In this document: piece by piece, positions 37,301 through 45,835 of the stretch
Position numbering within the stretch: position 1 is the stretch's first letter
Layout: each line of letters begins with the position of its first letter
Program-made: the position numbers and the translations under genes
DNA from: Mucilaginibacter xinganensis
GTDB taxonomy: Bacteria; Bacteroidota; Bacteroidia; Sphingobacteriales; Sphingobacteriaceae
Length of the DNA stretch: 64,000 nucleotides
Direction: 5' to 3'
Assembly: GCA_026225055.1 (NCBI GenBank)
Contig: JAMFSA010000091.1
Coordinates: 1-64,000 of the forward strand
Notes under the pieces: model-generated
Database searches by the model: none
Seen by the model: only the letters and a program-made list of their open reading frames with translations
Told to the model about the DNA's origin: nothing

Positions 37301-37909
37301 GAACAGCGCAAAGGCGCGTTAAGATTAAAGGCAAATGAGCTGCGGTCCTGCTATTTTAAAAATGAGGGGAATGGAAAATTCACGATGATACCCTTGCCCG
37401 AACAGGCGCAGATCTCCACACTCAACGGGATGGTAGTTGATGATTTTGATGGCGATGGCAACCCCGACGTGGTCATTAATGGAAACGATTTTGGTACCGA
37501 TGTTTCTGTCGGGCGGTATGACGCACTTAACGGCTTATTTTTAAAAGGCGATGGCAATGGAAACTTTGCTCCCTTGTCGATACTGCAAAGCGGCATCTAT
37601 ATCCCCGGCAATGGCAAGGCGCTGGTTAAACTGAAAGGCAGCAACGGCAAATTGCTGTTAGCCGCTAGCCAGAATAAGAACGCCTTAAAAGTGTTTGAGC
37701 TGAAAAGAAACGTAAACTGCATCCCATTACAGCAGGCAGATATGAGCGCCGTGCTTAAGTATAAGAACGGCACGGCTATAAAACAGGAGTTTTATTACGG
37801 CTCATCCTTCCTGTCGCAATCCGGCAGGTTTATTATGGTTGATGCTAACGTGGCATCGGTTACCATTACAAACAGCCAGGGCGCTGAACGCATTTTAAAT
37901 ATCAAATAA
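34328..37909 (+). CDS. Large FG-GAP/ASPIC-UnbV (CRTAC1-like) lipoprotein
   Basis: A 1193-residue surface or periplasmic lipoprotein (LAVGCKKS lipobox, Cys19). It has repeated FG-GAP/VCBS calcium-binding blades of the form G-x-GDFNNDGLQDIYFTG, e.g. DFNNDG, DINNDG, DYDNDG, DINRDG and DLNNDG in the first half and DVDGNG, DANGDG, DYNKDG, DFDNDD and DFDGDG in the second. Two propellers seem to be joined by an ASPIC/UnbV domain (about 520-600: LQIKFRGGKQNIDGIGAWAD, VVIRWPNGKKQ). These proteins often sit beside SusCD pairs, probably as glycan-binding or enzymatic partners. It is 4 nt from the next FG-GAP gene. Confidence 0.9.
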   Translation: MKHVLIILICPLIMLAVGCKKSAPTLFQQISSSQSGIHFNNLITENDSINPIDNAYVYNGGGVGIGDFNNDGLQDIYFTGNMVSNKLYLNEGDFKFKDITDEAGVGGIGRWGRGVSIIDINNDGLMDIYVCNSLSDDSLKRTNLLYINQGPDKNGIPHFKEMAHEYGLDIHAHSTMATFFDYDNDGDLDMYLAVNQPDKSSYANDFRPIIKDGSYPSTGRLYRNDWDAKLGHGVFHDVSKQAGITIEGYSHGVSIVDINRDGWKDIYVTNDFLTNNILYINNHDGTFTDESKEYFKHTSLNAMGQDVEDINNDGLADIFELDMSPADNYRKKMMSMPNSYQTFENFDHYGYQYQYPRNTLQLNQGPRVGQNDSIGKPAFSEIGFMSGVAQTDWSWTPLITDFNNDGYKDIIITNGYPKDVTDHDFITFRNNAYLIATKKQVIGQIPAVKIHNYAFRNKDGITFEDVSDNWGLSLPTFSNGAVYADLNNDGAMDIVINNIDDEALIYKNTVRDKNKKDNHYLQIKFRGGKQNIDGIGAWADIFYDKGKHQVYENNPFRGYLSTIQNIAHFGLNSVTTVDSVVIRWPNGKKQLLLKVKADQLLKVSMANANDSYTWEQPKMAVKSVFKEVTNAVGINYKHKEDDFVDFNIQKLLPHKLSEYSPALAVGDVDGNGLDDIIIGGNAKAPAQVFLQQPNGKFKQRDLLSPQNMPAGNYKDGGILLFDANGDGKPDLYITGSGYENAANSPVYQDRLYLNDGRGNFTLAADALPTNYTSKLCVRAVDYNKDGKLDLFISGRVEPWRYPKPVSSMILRNDTKNGHVKFTDVTNEVAPALKNIGLVCDALFTDFDNDDWPDLVLAGEWMPVTFLKNDHGIFKNITAGTTTGNKPGWWNTIVAGDFRHTGRMDYIVGNAGLNTLYQVSDQYPAYITAKAFDLPDRYDAFPSLFLPGQDGIKREYPANTRDDAIKQMISLRKKFTNYKSYATATMDDIFTPEQRKGALRLKANELRSCYFKNEGNGKFTMIPLPEQAQISTLNGMVVDDFDGDGNPDVVINGNDFGTDVSVGRYDALNGLFLKGDGNGNFAPLSILQSGIYIPGNGKALVKLKGSNGKLLLAASQNKNALKVFELKRNVNCIPLQQADMSAVLKYKNGTAIKQEFYYGSSFLSQSGRFIMVDANVASVTITNSQGAERILNIK

Positions 37910-37913
37910 GCTG

Positions 37914-40115
37914 ATGAAACGATTTTTAAAGCCTTTATATATTGTAGTGTTGCTGTCGTTTGCTGCATGCAGGCATAAAGCTACGCCCAACCAGGAAATG
38001 ATTGATCTGTTAGGCGCGGTGGATAAATATGAGAGCAGTCCACAGAATCCTTTTTCTCCCGAATCTGTTTTAAAATATACCGATTCCATCATTCAAACAT
38101 CTACCGAAAAGGTAACTATCGAGGGCGCGGAATACTATAAAGCAAACTCCTTGCTGCAATTGGGCCAGGAACAAAAGGCCGTGAATGTTTTATTGGCCAT
38201 GCTGGATAAAAAAAACAACTACATGGTGCCCCGCGAAAAGGTCGAAAAATTACTGGCCTTATCTTATCTGCGCTTAGGCGAACGTACCAATTGTATCAAT
38301 CGCCATTGCGCGGAATCCTGTACCTATCCCATCAGCAAAGGCGGCATGCATATGGATGTTTATGGTTCAAGTAAAGCCATTGAGGTATATACGCAATTAT
38401 TGCATGATAACCCTAAGGATTATGAATCCATGTGGTTGATGAATATCGCTTACATGACTATCGGCGGGTATCCGCAGCTGGTGCCGCCAGCATTTCTCAT
38501 CAAAACAAGTCCCGATACGCTGCACATGTTGAGGCCTTTTACAGATGTGGCGGCTAGTGTTGGTTTGAATGTAAAATCGCAGGCTGGTGGAACCATTGTT
38601 GATGATTTTAATAATGATGGCTACCCGGATATTGTGCTCAGCAGCTGGGATTTGAAAGAGTCTATGCACTACTTCCAGAATAACAGGAACGGCACTTTTA
38701 CCGATATGTCGAAGGCATCGGGCCTGGGCTATTTGACAGGCGGACTCAATATTATGCAAACCGACTATAATAATGATGGGTTTAAGGATATTTTGGTGTT
38801 GCGCGGGGCCTGGAAAGGCAAATACGGGCAAGAGCCGAGTTCCTTATTAAGAAACAACGGCGACGGCACATTTACCGATGTTACCAAAAAGAGCGGCTTG
38901 CTCACGCTTCATCCTACACAAACGGCAACCTGGGCCGATTTTAATAACGATGGCTGGCTGGATGTTTTTATCGGCAGTGAAACAAGGCCGGGTGGCAAGG
39001 CGAATCCGTGCCAGTTATTTATCAATAACCACGATGGCACTTTTACCGAGGCGGCGGCCAAAGCCAACTGCGATGTAAAGGCTTTTGTAAAAGGAGTTAC
39101 CTCAGGCGATTATGATAAGGATGGCCGTACAGACCTGTTTATTTCAACCATGGATGGCAAGGAAATACTGCTGAAAAATGAAACGACGAAAGGCGGTCCG
39201 GTTAAATTTGTGAACCAAACCGAACAAGCGGGCTTAGGCAAACAAAATGCGGGCACCTTTGCTACCTGGTTTTGGGATTATGATAATGACGGTTGGCTGG
39301 ATCTATTGGTATGCGGTTACGGCGTTACGGAATCCTTAGCTGATAATGCCGCCAGGGAAGCATTGAATTTGCCTACAAGCGATGCAGGTAAAGTTTTTCT
39401 ATACAAAAATATGCACGATGGAACATTTAAAAATGTATCTGCCGAAACTGGTTTAAATAAGATCGCCTTTGCCATGGGCGCCAATTTTGGCGATATAGAT
39501 AACGATGGCTATCTCGACTTTTTTCTCGGTACCGGCAATCCCCAGTTTACTTCGTTAATTCCCGATAAGTTGTTCCGGAATATAGATGGGAAAAGCTTTG
39601 CCGATGTAACCACGTCGGCCAGGGTAGGCAATTTACAAAAAGGGCATGCAGTAGCGTTCGCCGACCTGGATAACGATGGCACCGAAGATATCTACATCCA
39701 CATGGGCGGAGCGTATGCAGGCGACTCGTATGAAAATTCACTTTATATCAACCCCGGTCAAAACAACAATAACTGGATAAATATATTACTGGAAGGTATG
39801 CGGTCAAACCGGGCGGCGATAGGCGCCAAAATAAAAGTAACCTTTAAAAGCAATGGGGTAGAACGATCGGTTTATCGCGATGTGAACTCCGGCGGCAGCT
39901 TTGGCGCTAATCCTTTGCAGCAGCACATCGGCATAGCCAGGGCAGCAACTATCGAAAACATTGAAATAAAATGGCCCGCCACCGGCATCACGCAGGAGTT
40001 TAAAAACGTTGCCATAAATGAAAACATCAAAATAACCGAAGGGGTTAATGCCATCCACACATTCAAGCTACTTAAATTCAATTTCCCAAAAGACATGCCG
40101 GATATGAAAATGTAA
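37914..40115 (+). CDS. Second FG-GAP/ASPIC-UnbV lipoprotein with TPR-like N-terminal part
   Basis: A 733-residue lipoprotein (FAACRHK lipobox, Cys19). The N-terminal 190 residues form TPR-like helices and contain the CRTAC1-group marker NCINRHCAESCTYPISKGG with three closely spaced Cys. FG-GAP blades (DFNNDG, DYNNDG, DYDKDG, DYDNDG, DIDNDG, DLDNDG) follow. An ASPIC/UnbV domain near 625-700 (GAKIKVTFKSNGVERSVYRD, IEIKWPATG) ends the protein. It starts 4 nt after the larger paralogue, so the two are co-translated and may form a complex. Confidence 0.9.
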   Translation: MKRFLKPLYIVVLLSFAACRHKATPNQEMIDLLGAVDKYESSPQNPFSPESVLKYTDSIIQTSTEKVTIEGAEYYKANSLLQLGQEQKAVNVLLAMLDKKNNYMVPREKVEKLLALSYLRLGERTNCINRHCAESCTYPISKGGMHMDVYGSSKAIEVYTQLLHDNPKDYESMWLMNIAYMTIGGYPQLVPPAFLIKTSPDTLHMLRPFTDVAASVGLNVKSQAGGTIVDDFNNDGYPDIVLSSWDLKESMHYFQNNRNGTFTDMSKASGLGYLTGGLNIMQTDYNNDGFKDILVLRGAWKGKYGQEPSSLLRNNGDGTFTDVTKKSGLLTLHPTQTATWADFNNDGWLDVFIGSETRPGGKANPCQLFINNHDGTFTEAAAKANCDVKAFVKGVTSGDYDKDGRTDLFISTMDGKEILLKNETTKGGPVKFVNQTEQAGLGKQNAGTFATWFWDYDNDGWLDLLVCGYGVTESLADNAAREALNLPTSDAGKVFLYKNMHDGTFKNVSAETGLNKIAFAMGANFGDIDNDGYLDFFLGTGNPQFTSLIPDKLFRNIDGKSFADVTTSARVGNLQKGHAVAFADLDNDGTEDIYIHMGGAYAGDSYENSLYINPGQNNNNWINILLEGMRSNRAAIGAKIKVTFKSNGVERSVYRDVNSGGSFGANPLQQHIGIARAATIENIEIKWPATGITQEFKNVAINENIKITEGVNAIHTFKLLKFNFPKDMPDMKM

Positions 40116-40151
40116 AACGGGGTTCAATACAATATCAAAACATAAGGCGAT

Positions 40152-41267
40152 ATGCAATTAAACAAATGGAATAAAACGCATCAAAAAAATAGTAGACTGC
40201 TGTTGCTGTTGACTTTGTTGGTTACCATAGCGGCGATCAGCACCTGCCAACCGGCCAACGCGCAAAGCCTTACTACAGATACCGGGAAGTATCTTTCCCA
40301 GCCTATTATCAGTACCATTTACACTGCCGATCCATCAGCCCATGTATTTGATGGGAAGATCTACATCTATCCCTCTCATGATATCGACGCAGGAATCCCT
40401 GAAAACGACAACGGCGATCATTTTGCCATGCGTGATTATCACATCCTTTCCATGGATAGTATCAATGGAAAAGTTACCGATAATGGCATAGCGCTGGATA
40501 TTAAGGATATACCTTGGGCGGGCAGGCAGTTATGGGCTCCGGATGCTGCTTATAAAAACGGCACGTATTACCTGTACTTCCCCGTAAAAGATAAAAATGA
40601 TATATTCAGAATTGGCGTAGCTACATCTCCGCTGCCTGCTGGGCCGTTCAAGGCGGAGAAAACACCGATCGAGTGCAGCTTTAGTATCGATCCCGCTGTA
40701 TTTACCGATGACGATGGTAACGCTTATATGTATTTCGGCGGGATATGGGGTGGTCAGCTGCAAAAATGGGCCACCGGAAAGTACGATGCCAATGGCTCAA
40801 AAACCGATCTGCAAAAGGACGACGAGCCGGCCTTGAGTTGTAAGGTAGTTAAAATGAGTAAGGATATGCTGCATTTTGATGGCCCGGTTAAAGATGTGCT
40901 TATCGTAGACAAAGACGGCAAACCGCTATTGGGTAAAGACCATGATCGCCGTTTTTTTGAAGGGTCGTGGATGCATAGGTACAACGGTAAATATTATTTC
41001 TCATACTCAACCGGCGATACCCACCTGCTGGCTTACGCTATAGGCGATAACCCCTTTGGTCCGTTCGTTTACCGAGGCGTTTTCATGAAGCCCGTACAAG
41101 GCTGGACAACCCACCACTCCATTGTTGAGTTTAAGGGTAAATGGTATATCTTTTATCATGATACGCAACTCTCGGACAAGACCCATTTACGAAACGTAAA
41201 GGTTACAGAACTTAAACACAACGCCGATGGGAGTATCCAATTGATAGATCCGTTCAAAAATAAATAA
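40152..41267 (+). CDS. Exported glycoside hydrolase family 43 enzyme
   Basis: A 371-residue five-blade propeller enzyme with a signal peptide (cut near residue 38, ANAQ). The three GH43 acidic residues are visible in context: the general-base Asp in YTADPSAHVF, the pKa-tuning Asp in SIDPAVFTDDDGNAYMYFGG, and the general-acid Glu in FFEGSWMHRYNGKYYFSYS. Members act on arabinose- or xylose-containing polymers and also on galactans. It is 36 nt after the FG-GAP pair, so the SusCD locus likely serves a plant-type hemicellulose or arabinan side chain. The exact linkage cannot be read. Confidence 0.93.
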   Translation: MQLNKWNKTHQKNSRLLLLLTLLVTIAAISTCQPANAQSLTTDTGKYLSQPIISTIYTADPSAHVFDGKIYIYPSHDIDAGIPENDNGDHFAMRDYHILSMDSINGKVTDNGIALDIKDIPWAGRQLWAPDAAYKNGTYYLYFPVKDKNDIFRIGVATSPLPAGPFKAEKTPIECSFSIDPAVFTDDDGNAYMYFGGIWGGQLQKWATGKYDANGSKTDLQKDDEPALSCKVVKMSKDMLHFDGPVKDVLIVDKDGKPLLGKDHDRRFFEGSWMHRYNGKYYFSYSTGDTHLLAYAIGDNPFGPFVYRGVFMKPVQGWTTHHSIVEFKGKWYIFYHDTQLSDKTHLRNVKVTELKHNADGSIQLIDPFKNK

Positions 41268-41271
41268 ACTA

Positions 41272-42519
41272 TCAGTTTTTGGCAGATACCGGCGAGGTTT
41301 TAAGCCAGGCCATTATTTTCTTTGATTCACTGGGATATATCGCTATGCGGTGAATACGTGCCATAAAGGGCGGGTTGGTTGGCAAGCCCTTTTCATTGAT
41401 CACAATTACGTTGGATGTTTTTACCGGCATGTGGCAATCGATACAGTTGCTGTTTATAGCCGGCCCTAACTGACTAGCCATTTTACAGAAATTATGTTTA
41501 GCCTCGCTATGGCAGCTGGTACAATGCAGCGAATACATGCTGATAGTTTCTACCTTGTCGTTATGGATATTATGGCAGGTGCCGCATTCAATTTTCCCTT
41601 TAATAAAACACTGGCTGCTGGTTAACAGCTCTGCCTGGTTCCCATGAACATCTATGCTCGCCAGATCGGTTTTTTTATGAAAATACTCGCCTTCTTTAAA
41701 ATTGGCAAGCGTATCTCCCGGCTTAAATCCAAATATCGACCTCGTCAGCACACTTTTGTTACCCGAATGGCATTGCGCGCAAACATCTATCCGCTGCGCC
41801 CTCGATAAAGAACCGATGGTTGAAATGTACATGGGGTTTTTGTCATCCGGATTCTGGGTGTGATAGTTCACATGTTCAGATGCCGGTCCATGGCAGCGCT
41901 CGCAATCAATGCTTAGCACCATGGAGTTTTTATCGAGCCATTCGGTATTATCCATAAAACTGGCCGTGTGCGGAATGTCCTGGATATAAGAACTGTGGCA
42001 CTCGAAGCAATGCCGCCCCATTACCCGGTTAAAATCAACAAAATTGCCATTATATCCGGGACTATTCGCCCATTGGTGGATGCTGAGGAAGTAAGTGATG
42101 GGCAGCTCGTAAAGCTCTTTATCTTTCCAATATAAATAGGTTTCGCCACGGTTACTGCCAAAAACAATATCGAAACGCTCCTTTTTGGTTAATACGCTGT
42201 TGATATAAAGGGCCTGGTAAAGATCATTATGGTGCTTTTCCATCATCACCTTTACACTATCGTTAAAAGCTACCGTATTTAAACCTGGGTTGAAGCTCCC
42301 GTGTACGGTATTTGATGAGGCCAGCCTGCTGGTTTTGTAATGCGGATCATGTAAGTAATTTTCGTACACATCCCTATGGCATTTGATACAGGAGGCTGAT
42401 CCTGCATAGTTGCTTCCCCTTGGGTCGGCGGGTTTATCCTTATATAAGCATTGTGAAAAAATAAACAGCAGTGGCAGCAGGAACGCGATTCCAAAATGCA
42501 GGTATATCCTTTTTTTCAT
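41272..42519 (-). CDS. Seven-haem c-type cytochrome lipoprotein
   Basis: A 415-residue exported protein with seven CxxCH haem-attachment motifs: CIKCH, CFECH, CERCH, CAQCH, CGTCH, CTSCH and CIDCH. The N-terminal hydrophobic stretch ends FSQCLYK, a possible lipobox (Cys24). The order and spacing resemble the cytochrome c554/multihaem nitrite-reductase relatives (NrfA/Hao superfamily), but no catalytic CxxCK haem is seen. It faces the GH43 gene tail to tail with only 4 nt between the stops. Electron transfer in the periplasm is certain in kind; partner and substrate are unknown. Confidence 0.9.
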   Translation of the reverse strand: MKKRIYLHFGIAFLLPLLFIFSQCLYKDKPADPRGSNYAGSASCIKCHRDVYENYLHDPHYKTSRLASSNTVHGSFNPGLNTVAFNDSVKVMMEKHHNDLYQALYINSVLTKKERFDIVFGSNRGETYLYWKDKELYELPITYFLSIHQWANSPGYNGNFVDFNRVMGRHCFECHSSYIQDIPHTASFMDNTEWLDKNSMVLSIDCERCHGPASEHVNYHTQNPDDKNPMYISTIGSLSRAQRIDVCAQCHSGNKSVLTRSIFGFKPGDTLANFKEGEYFHKKTDLASIDVHGNQAELLTSSQCFIKGKIECGTCHNIHNDKVETISMYSLHCTSCHSEAKHNFCKMASQLGPAINSNCIDCHMPVKTSNVIVINEKGLPTNPPFMARIHRIAIYPSESKKIMAWLKTSPVSAKN

Positions 42520-42762
42520 TAACAGGCAGGTGCTTATAATCAGGTTTATGGATTTACCGCCATAACTATGGGATAGTGGTAAATGCTTACTAAAATAAGC
42601 ATTTTTCCCCGGTTAATGAGCCGAAATTAATTAATTTATGCCTCTTTAATCAGCTGATAATGTAAATATTGATGGGTTTTAAACCTTGCCTGCTATTTTG
42701 TCTTTTCATTTCAATAATCGCCTTATCACAAATAAAACACAAAATAATAACACCGAAGAACC

Positions 42763-43225
42763 TTGTTATTAATATTTGGCTTAATCTGTTTGACAACGTC
42801 TTTAAAGGCACAAACAAGGGAAGAAACGATTGCTGGGCTTACTCAAAAAATAATTGCTTACGGCAACAACGATAATACATACTTTAAATGTCCTTTTTCC
42901 GTGAAAAACAATAACATTATTATGACTCGACGTAGTATAGATGATGGTGGTATCTATATGTATCTATATGTATAGTTTATCCTTTGATGCTATTACCGAG
43001 GCGAGTGTTGGTACATCTGCTATTTTACTGTATACGGATGGATATAAAGCGAAATTCGTTAGCTACACTGGAATACATCAGATTGAATATTTTTCGAAAG
43101 ACGACCATTATTTACAGATTGACATGGACACATCAGTCGAAATAGATTTGAAGAACAGGATGAGTAAGGCTTTTAGTCGATTAATTGAATTAAACAACCA
43201 AGTAAAGCCAAAGGAAACATTTTAA
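42763..43225 (+). pseudogene. Secreted small-protein gene broken by a 10-bp tandem duplication
   Basis: The 5' frame gives LLLIFGLICLTTSLKAQTRE (a signal peptide) and runs to RRSIDDGGIYMYLYV-stop. The 3' frame resumes SLSFDAITEASVGTSAILLY and runs to the C terminus QVKPKETF at 43225. Removing one copy of TATCTATATG (42951-42960 or 42961-42970) joins them without a gap as ...GGIYMY-SLSFDA..., a protein of about 150 residues. The start is also unclear, because only a TTG at 42763 is in frame. Either the gene is dead or the repeat is a switch. No family recognised. Confidence 0.7.
42951..42970. repeat. 10-bp exact tandem duplication causing a frameshift
   Basis: TATCTATATG occurs twice back to back inside the pseudogene. 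Ten bases shift the frame by +1 and create an early TAG. Slippage back to one copy would restore the frame. Confidence 0.9.
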
Positions 43226-43525
43226 TTAATATTTTTCGATAATTAAAACCCATAAAACTAAGCCAAATTGTTATACTGTTGCTATACTTAAGAAAAAAAC
43301 GTCTATGAATTAATTTCATAAAGAATTGATAGTCAAGCGGGATGAGAATATTTAAACTTCCGACCTCCAGCAACGATGATAGATATAAATTTTAACATTC
43401 ATTCTATCGTTCTAATCCTTTTTTGTTCAGCGAAGCTTTAAAAGCTGATAAAGGCTTATTATTAAGACCCCTCAGGCTTAATAAGTTTAAAAAAACTAAT
43501 TAAAAATGTCGGACTAATGTTGGAC
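43226..43525. other. AT-rich gap before tRNA-Ala
   Basis: About 300 nt with no convincing frame. Near 43451-43485 there is an imperfect hairpin (GGCTTATTATTAAG against GGCTTAATAAG complement). GTCGGACTAATGTTGGACT near 43509 is a short imperfect direct repeat next to the tRNA terminator, possibly an old integration scar, but that is weak. Confidence 0.4.
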
Positions 43526-43568
43526 TAAAAAAAATCAGGCTTTCAGAAGTCACTCTAAAATCCTGATT
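43526..43568 (-). terminator. Intrinsic terminator of tRNA-Ala
   Basis: On the minus strand AATCAGG (43568-43562) pairs with CCTGATT (43539-43533), followed by a run of T (A tract at 43527-43534 on the + strand). It lies directly after the tRNA 3' end. Confidence 0.7.
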
Positions 43569-43575
43569 ATCAAGG

Positions 43576-43649
<74 letters not shown>

Positions 43650-43771
43650 TGTTATTATGGGAGTGCAAATATATACCTTTCGGGCATAATCGCAAAAGCT
43701 TTAGGTTAGATTTATAAAATACATAGCACTTTATATTTTCGGCAGTTACAGATCATTCTTAAACCAAATAA

Positions 43772-43795
43772 TGTTCCACGTTTTAATTTGCAACA
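43772..43795 (+). promoter_or_regulatory. 24-bp regulon site 1, upstream of the DUF2252 gene
   Basis: TGTTCCA (43772-43778), ten bases, TGCAACA (43789-43795). After 41 nt comes TATTTTTG (43837-43844), a perfect match to the Bacteroidota -7 consensus TAnnTTTG, and the ATG at 43863 follows 18 nt later. The same geometry recurs at four other genes in this window. Confidence 0.8.
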
Positions 43796-43862
43796 CATTA
43801 AGTCTGCGTTTATAAATACTTTCGCTCTGGCTAGTTTATTTTTGTTTTTCCGATTGAACAGT

Positions 43863-45251
43863 ATGAAAAAGGAAAGAAAGCTTTGGGATCCGTTACCCAC
43901 TTTGGTCGAACGGATAGCGTATGGCAAAAGCCAACGCCTGCAAACGCCTCGCGAGGCACATAAAAGTACTGCGTATGCCGCCAGCGATCGGAAGGATCCA
44001 GTGCAACTTATTATCGATTCAAATAAAGATCGTGTACCTGAACTTGTACCTATCAGGCATTCGCGTATGCTGCAATCATCTTTCGCATTTTTCAGAGGCA
44101 CGGCTAACATTATGGCCGAGGATCTTTCGCACACACCAAATTCAGGCATAAATGTGCAATCGTGCGGTGATTGCCATCTGTTCAATTTTGGCGGTTACGG
44201 AACACCTGAACGAAACCAGGTATTCGATATTAATGACTTTGATGAAACCCTGCAGGCCCCATTTGAGTGGGACTTAAAAAGGCTAACGGCAAGCATATAT
44301 ATTGCAGGGCGCTTTAAAGGGTTTGATGAAAAGGTCATAAAAAAGGCCGTATTAGATACTGCAAAAATGTATGCGCTAAAAATGCGTAAATATTCAACTA
44401 TGCATCAGTTGGATATATGGTATAGCACGCTCGATAAAAAAACCATTATTAAGCTATTTAAAAATGAGGTAAAATTCACCAAAAGCATAACCGCCGCCGC
44501 AGACAAGGCCAAACGAAGGTCGCATGAATATGTTTTCCCTAAGGTATCTGTTTTAGAGACCGGTAAAAGAAGGATAATTGATGACCCTCCCTTAATTTAT
44601 CATCCGCCTAATGTTGATGACCTTATAAATAAGGCACATTCATTTTTTGATAAATACTACAAAACATTATCCGACGATAAACGGGCATTACTGAAACGAT
44701 ACAGGCTGGTTGATGTAGCTGTAAAAGTAGTAGGTGTTGGCAGCGTTGGCACAAGATGCTTTATCGCGCTGTTTACCGCTGAGGACGACGATGCCCTGAT
44801 ACTGCAATTTAAGGAAGCAAGTAGTTCTGTATTGGAAGAATATGCCGGGCAAACGCCTTATAAAAATCATGGCGAACGCATTGTAAACGGGCAACGGCTG
44901 ATGCAAACCGTTAGTGATATTTTTTTAGGATGGAGTCGCGGACCGCTCGGCCGTGATTTTTATGTACGGCAGCTACGCGATATGAAGGCTACCGCCAATA
45001 TCGACAACTTTACACCTGATATTTTCGCCAACTATGCCTTGTTATGCGGTTGGGCGCTGGCAAAATCACATGCAAAAAGCGGCATGTCGCCGGAGGTTAC
45101 GGGCTATATCGGCAATAATGATGTATTTGCAGAAGCACTGACCGATTTTGCGGTAAGCTATGCCGGGCAAACCGAAAAGGACTATGCCAAATTTAGTGAA
45201 GCCGTGGCAAATAAACTTATTGAGGCCCACCCCGAAACCGTACATTCTTAA
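43863..45251 (+). CDS. DUF2252 protein
   Basis: A 462-residue cytoplasmic protein when started at the ATG at 43863. A longer frame from 43788 is rejected because its start lies inside the regulon site and upstream of the -7 box. DUF2252 proteins have a kinase-like fold. The conserved block SCGDCHLFNFGGYGT followed by VFDINDFDETLQAPFEWDLKRLTAS is the family's catalytic-looking core. The C-terminal part ends with YVRQLRDMKATANIDNF and a long helix region. A phosphotransfer role is suspected in the family but not shown. It is the first gene of the region controlled by the 24-bp motif. Confidence 0.88.
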   Translation: MKKERKLWDPLPTLVERIAYGKSQRLQTPREAHKSTAYAASDRKDPVQLIIDSNKDRVPELVPIRHSRMLQSSFAFFRGTANIMAEDLSHTPNSGINVQSCGDCHLFNFGGYGTPERNQVFDINDFDETLQAPFEWDLKRLTASIYIAGRFKGFDEKVIKKAVLDTAKMYALKMRKYSTMHQLDIWYSTLDKKTIIKLFKNEVKFTKSITAAADKAKRRSHEYVFPKVSVLETGKRRIIDDPPLIYHPPNVDDLINKAHSFFDKYYKTLSDDKRALLKRYRLVDVAVKVVGVGSVGTRCFIALFTAEDDDALILQFKEASSSVLEEYAGQTPYKNHGERIVNGQRLMQTVSDIFLGWSRGPLGRDFYVRQLRDMKATANIDNFTPDIFANYALLCGWALAKSHAKSGMSPEVTGYIGNNDVFAEALTDFAVSYAGQTEKDYAKFSEAVANKLIEAHPETVHS

Positions 45252-45826
45252 TGTATGAATAATACTCATAATGGCTTGTTCGTACTAACTTTTTTAGGTA
45301 TTTAAACTATTTATTGGCCTTTGGTGTACATATATCCTAATTCCCTTGAATTAAACATAAATATGTTGCACAAATAATATCCCGTTTCTTTTTTAAAAAC
45401 TGATTTGTGCTACATTTAAAAATGAAACTTCTTTTCCGGCAAAATATCCGCCCGGTTCCAAAATGTATACTTGTTTTGTACTATTAATCGGGTACCAATT
45501 AATCCAGTTTACTAACCAAGGTTGCTGATCCCTCAAAAAATGATTAACAAGGGTTTATATCATACATTTTTAATAAAGTTTAAGCGCTTTTGTACGCTCT
45601 TGTATTTGATGTTACCTACTAAAAACAAAGTGAGGAAGCCAGGCATGCGGGTGATACACCGAAAAAAGAAAGTTTAACAAACCCCGTAAACGCAGAGTGC
45701 TATCCAAATTCTTCAATAAATACACTTCAACTGCTGCGTTCTGTTTCAGTTTTAAATATGCAACCAACGTCGGGCCCAAAAACCATTCATTTTTATAAGA
45801 AGTGCGTTCCTTTGTTTCACTAAACA
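45252..45826. other. Intergenic region with regulon site 2
   Basis: About 575 nt without a convincing gene. A 71-residue minus-strand frame at 45612-45827 has no motif and covers the promoter. The only supported content is the regulatory site at 45742-45765 and its -7 box. Confidence 0.6.
45742..45765 (+). promoter_or_regulatory. 24-bp regulon site 2, upstream of the MetA-like gene
   Basis: TGTTTCA (45742-45748), ten bases, TGCAACC (45759-45765). A gap of 41 nt leads to TTCCTTTG (45807-45814). One mismatch in each half from the consensus. Confidence 0.7.
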
Positions 45827-45835
45827 ATGGATATC

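Noticed and set aside
42669-42875. A 68-residue frame with a hydrophobic start
   Set aside because: It overlaps the pseudogene in another frame and loses any protein-like pattern after about residue 25.
43501-43530. An attachment site of an integrated element next to tRNA-Ala
   Set aside because: A short imperfect repeat is present, but there is no integrase and no second copy of the tRNA 3' end in the window.
43788-43862. A longer N terminus for the DUF2252 protein
   Set aside because: Its start lies inside the regulon site and before the -7 box, so it would not be transcribed from that promoter.
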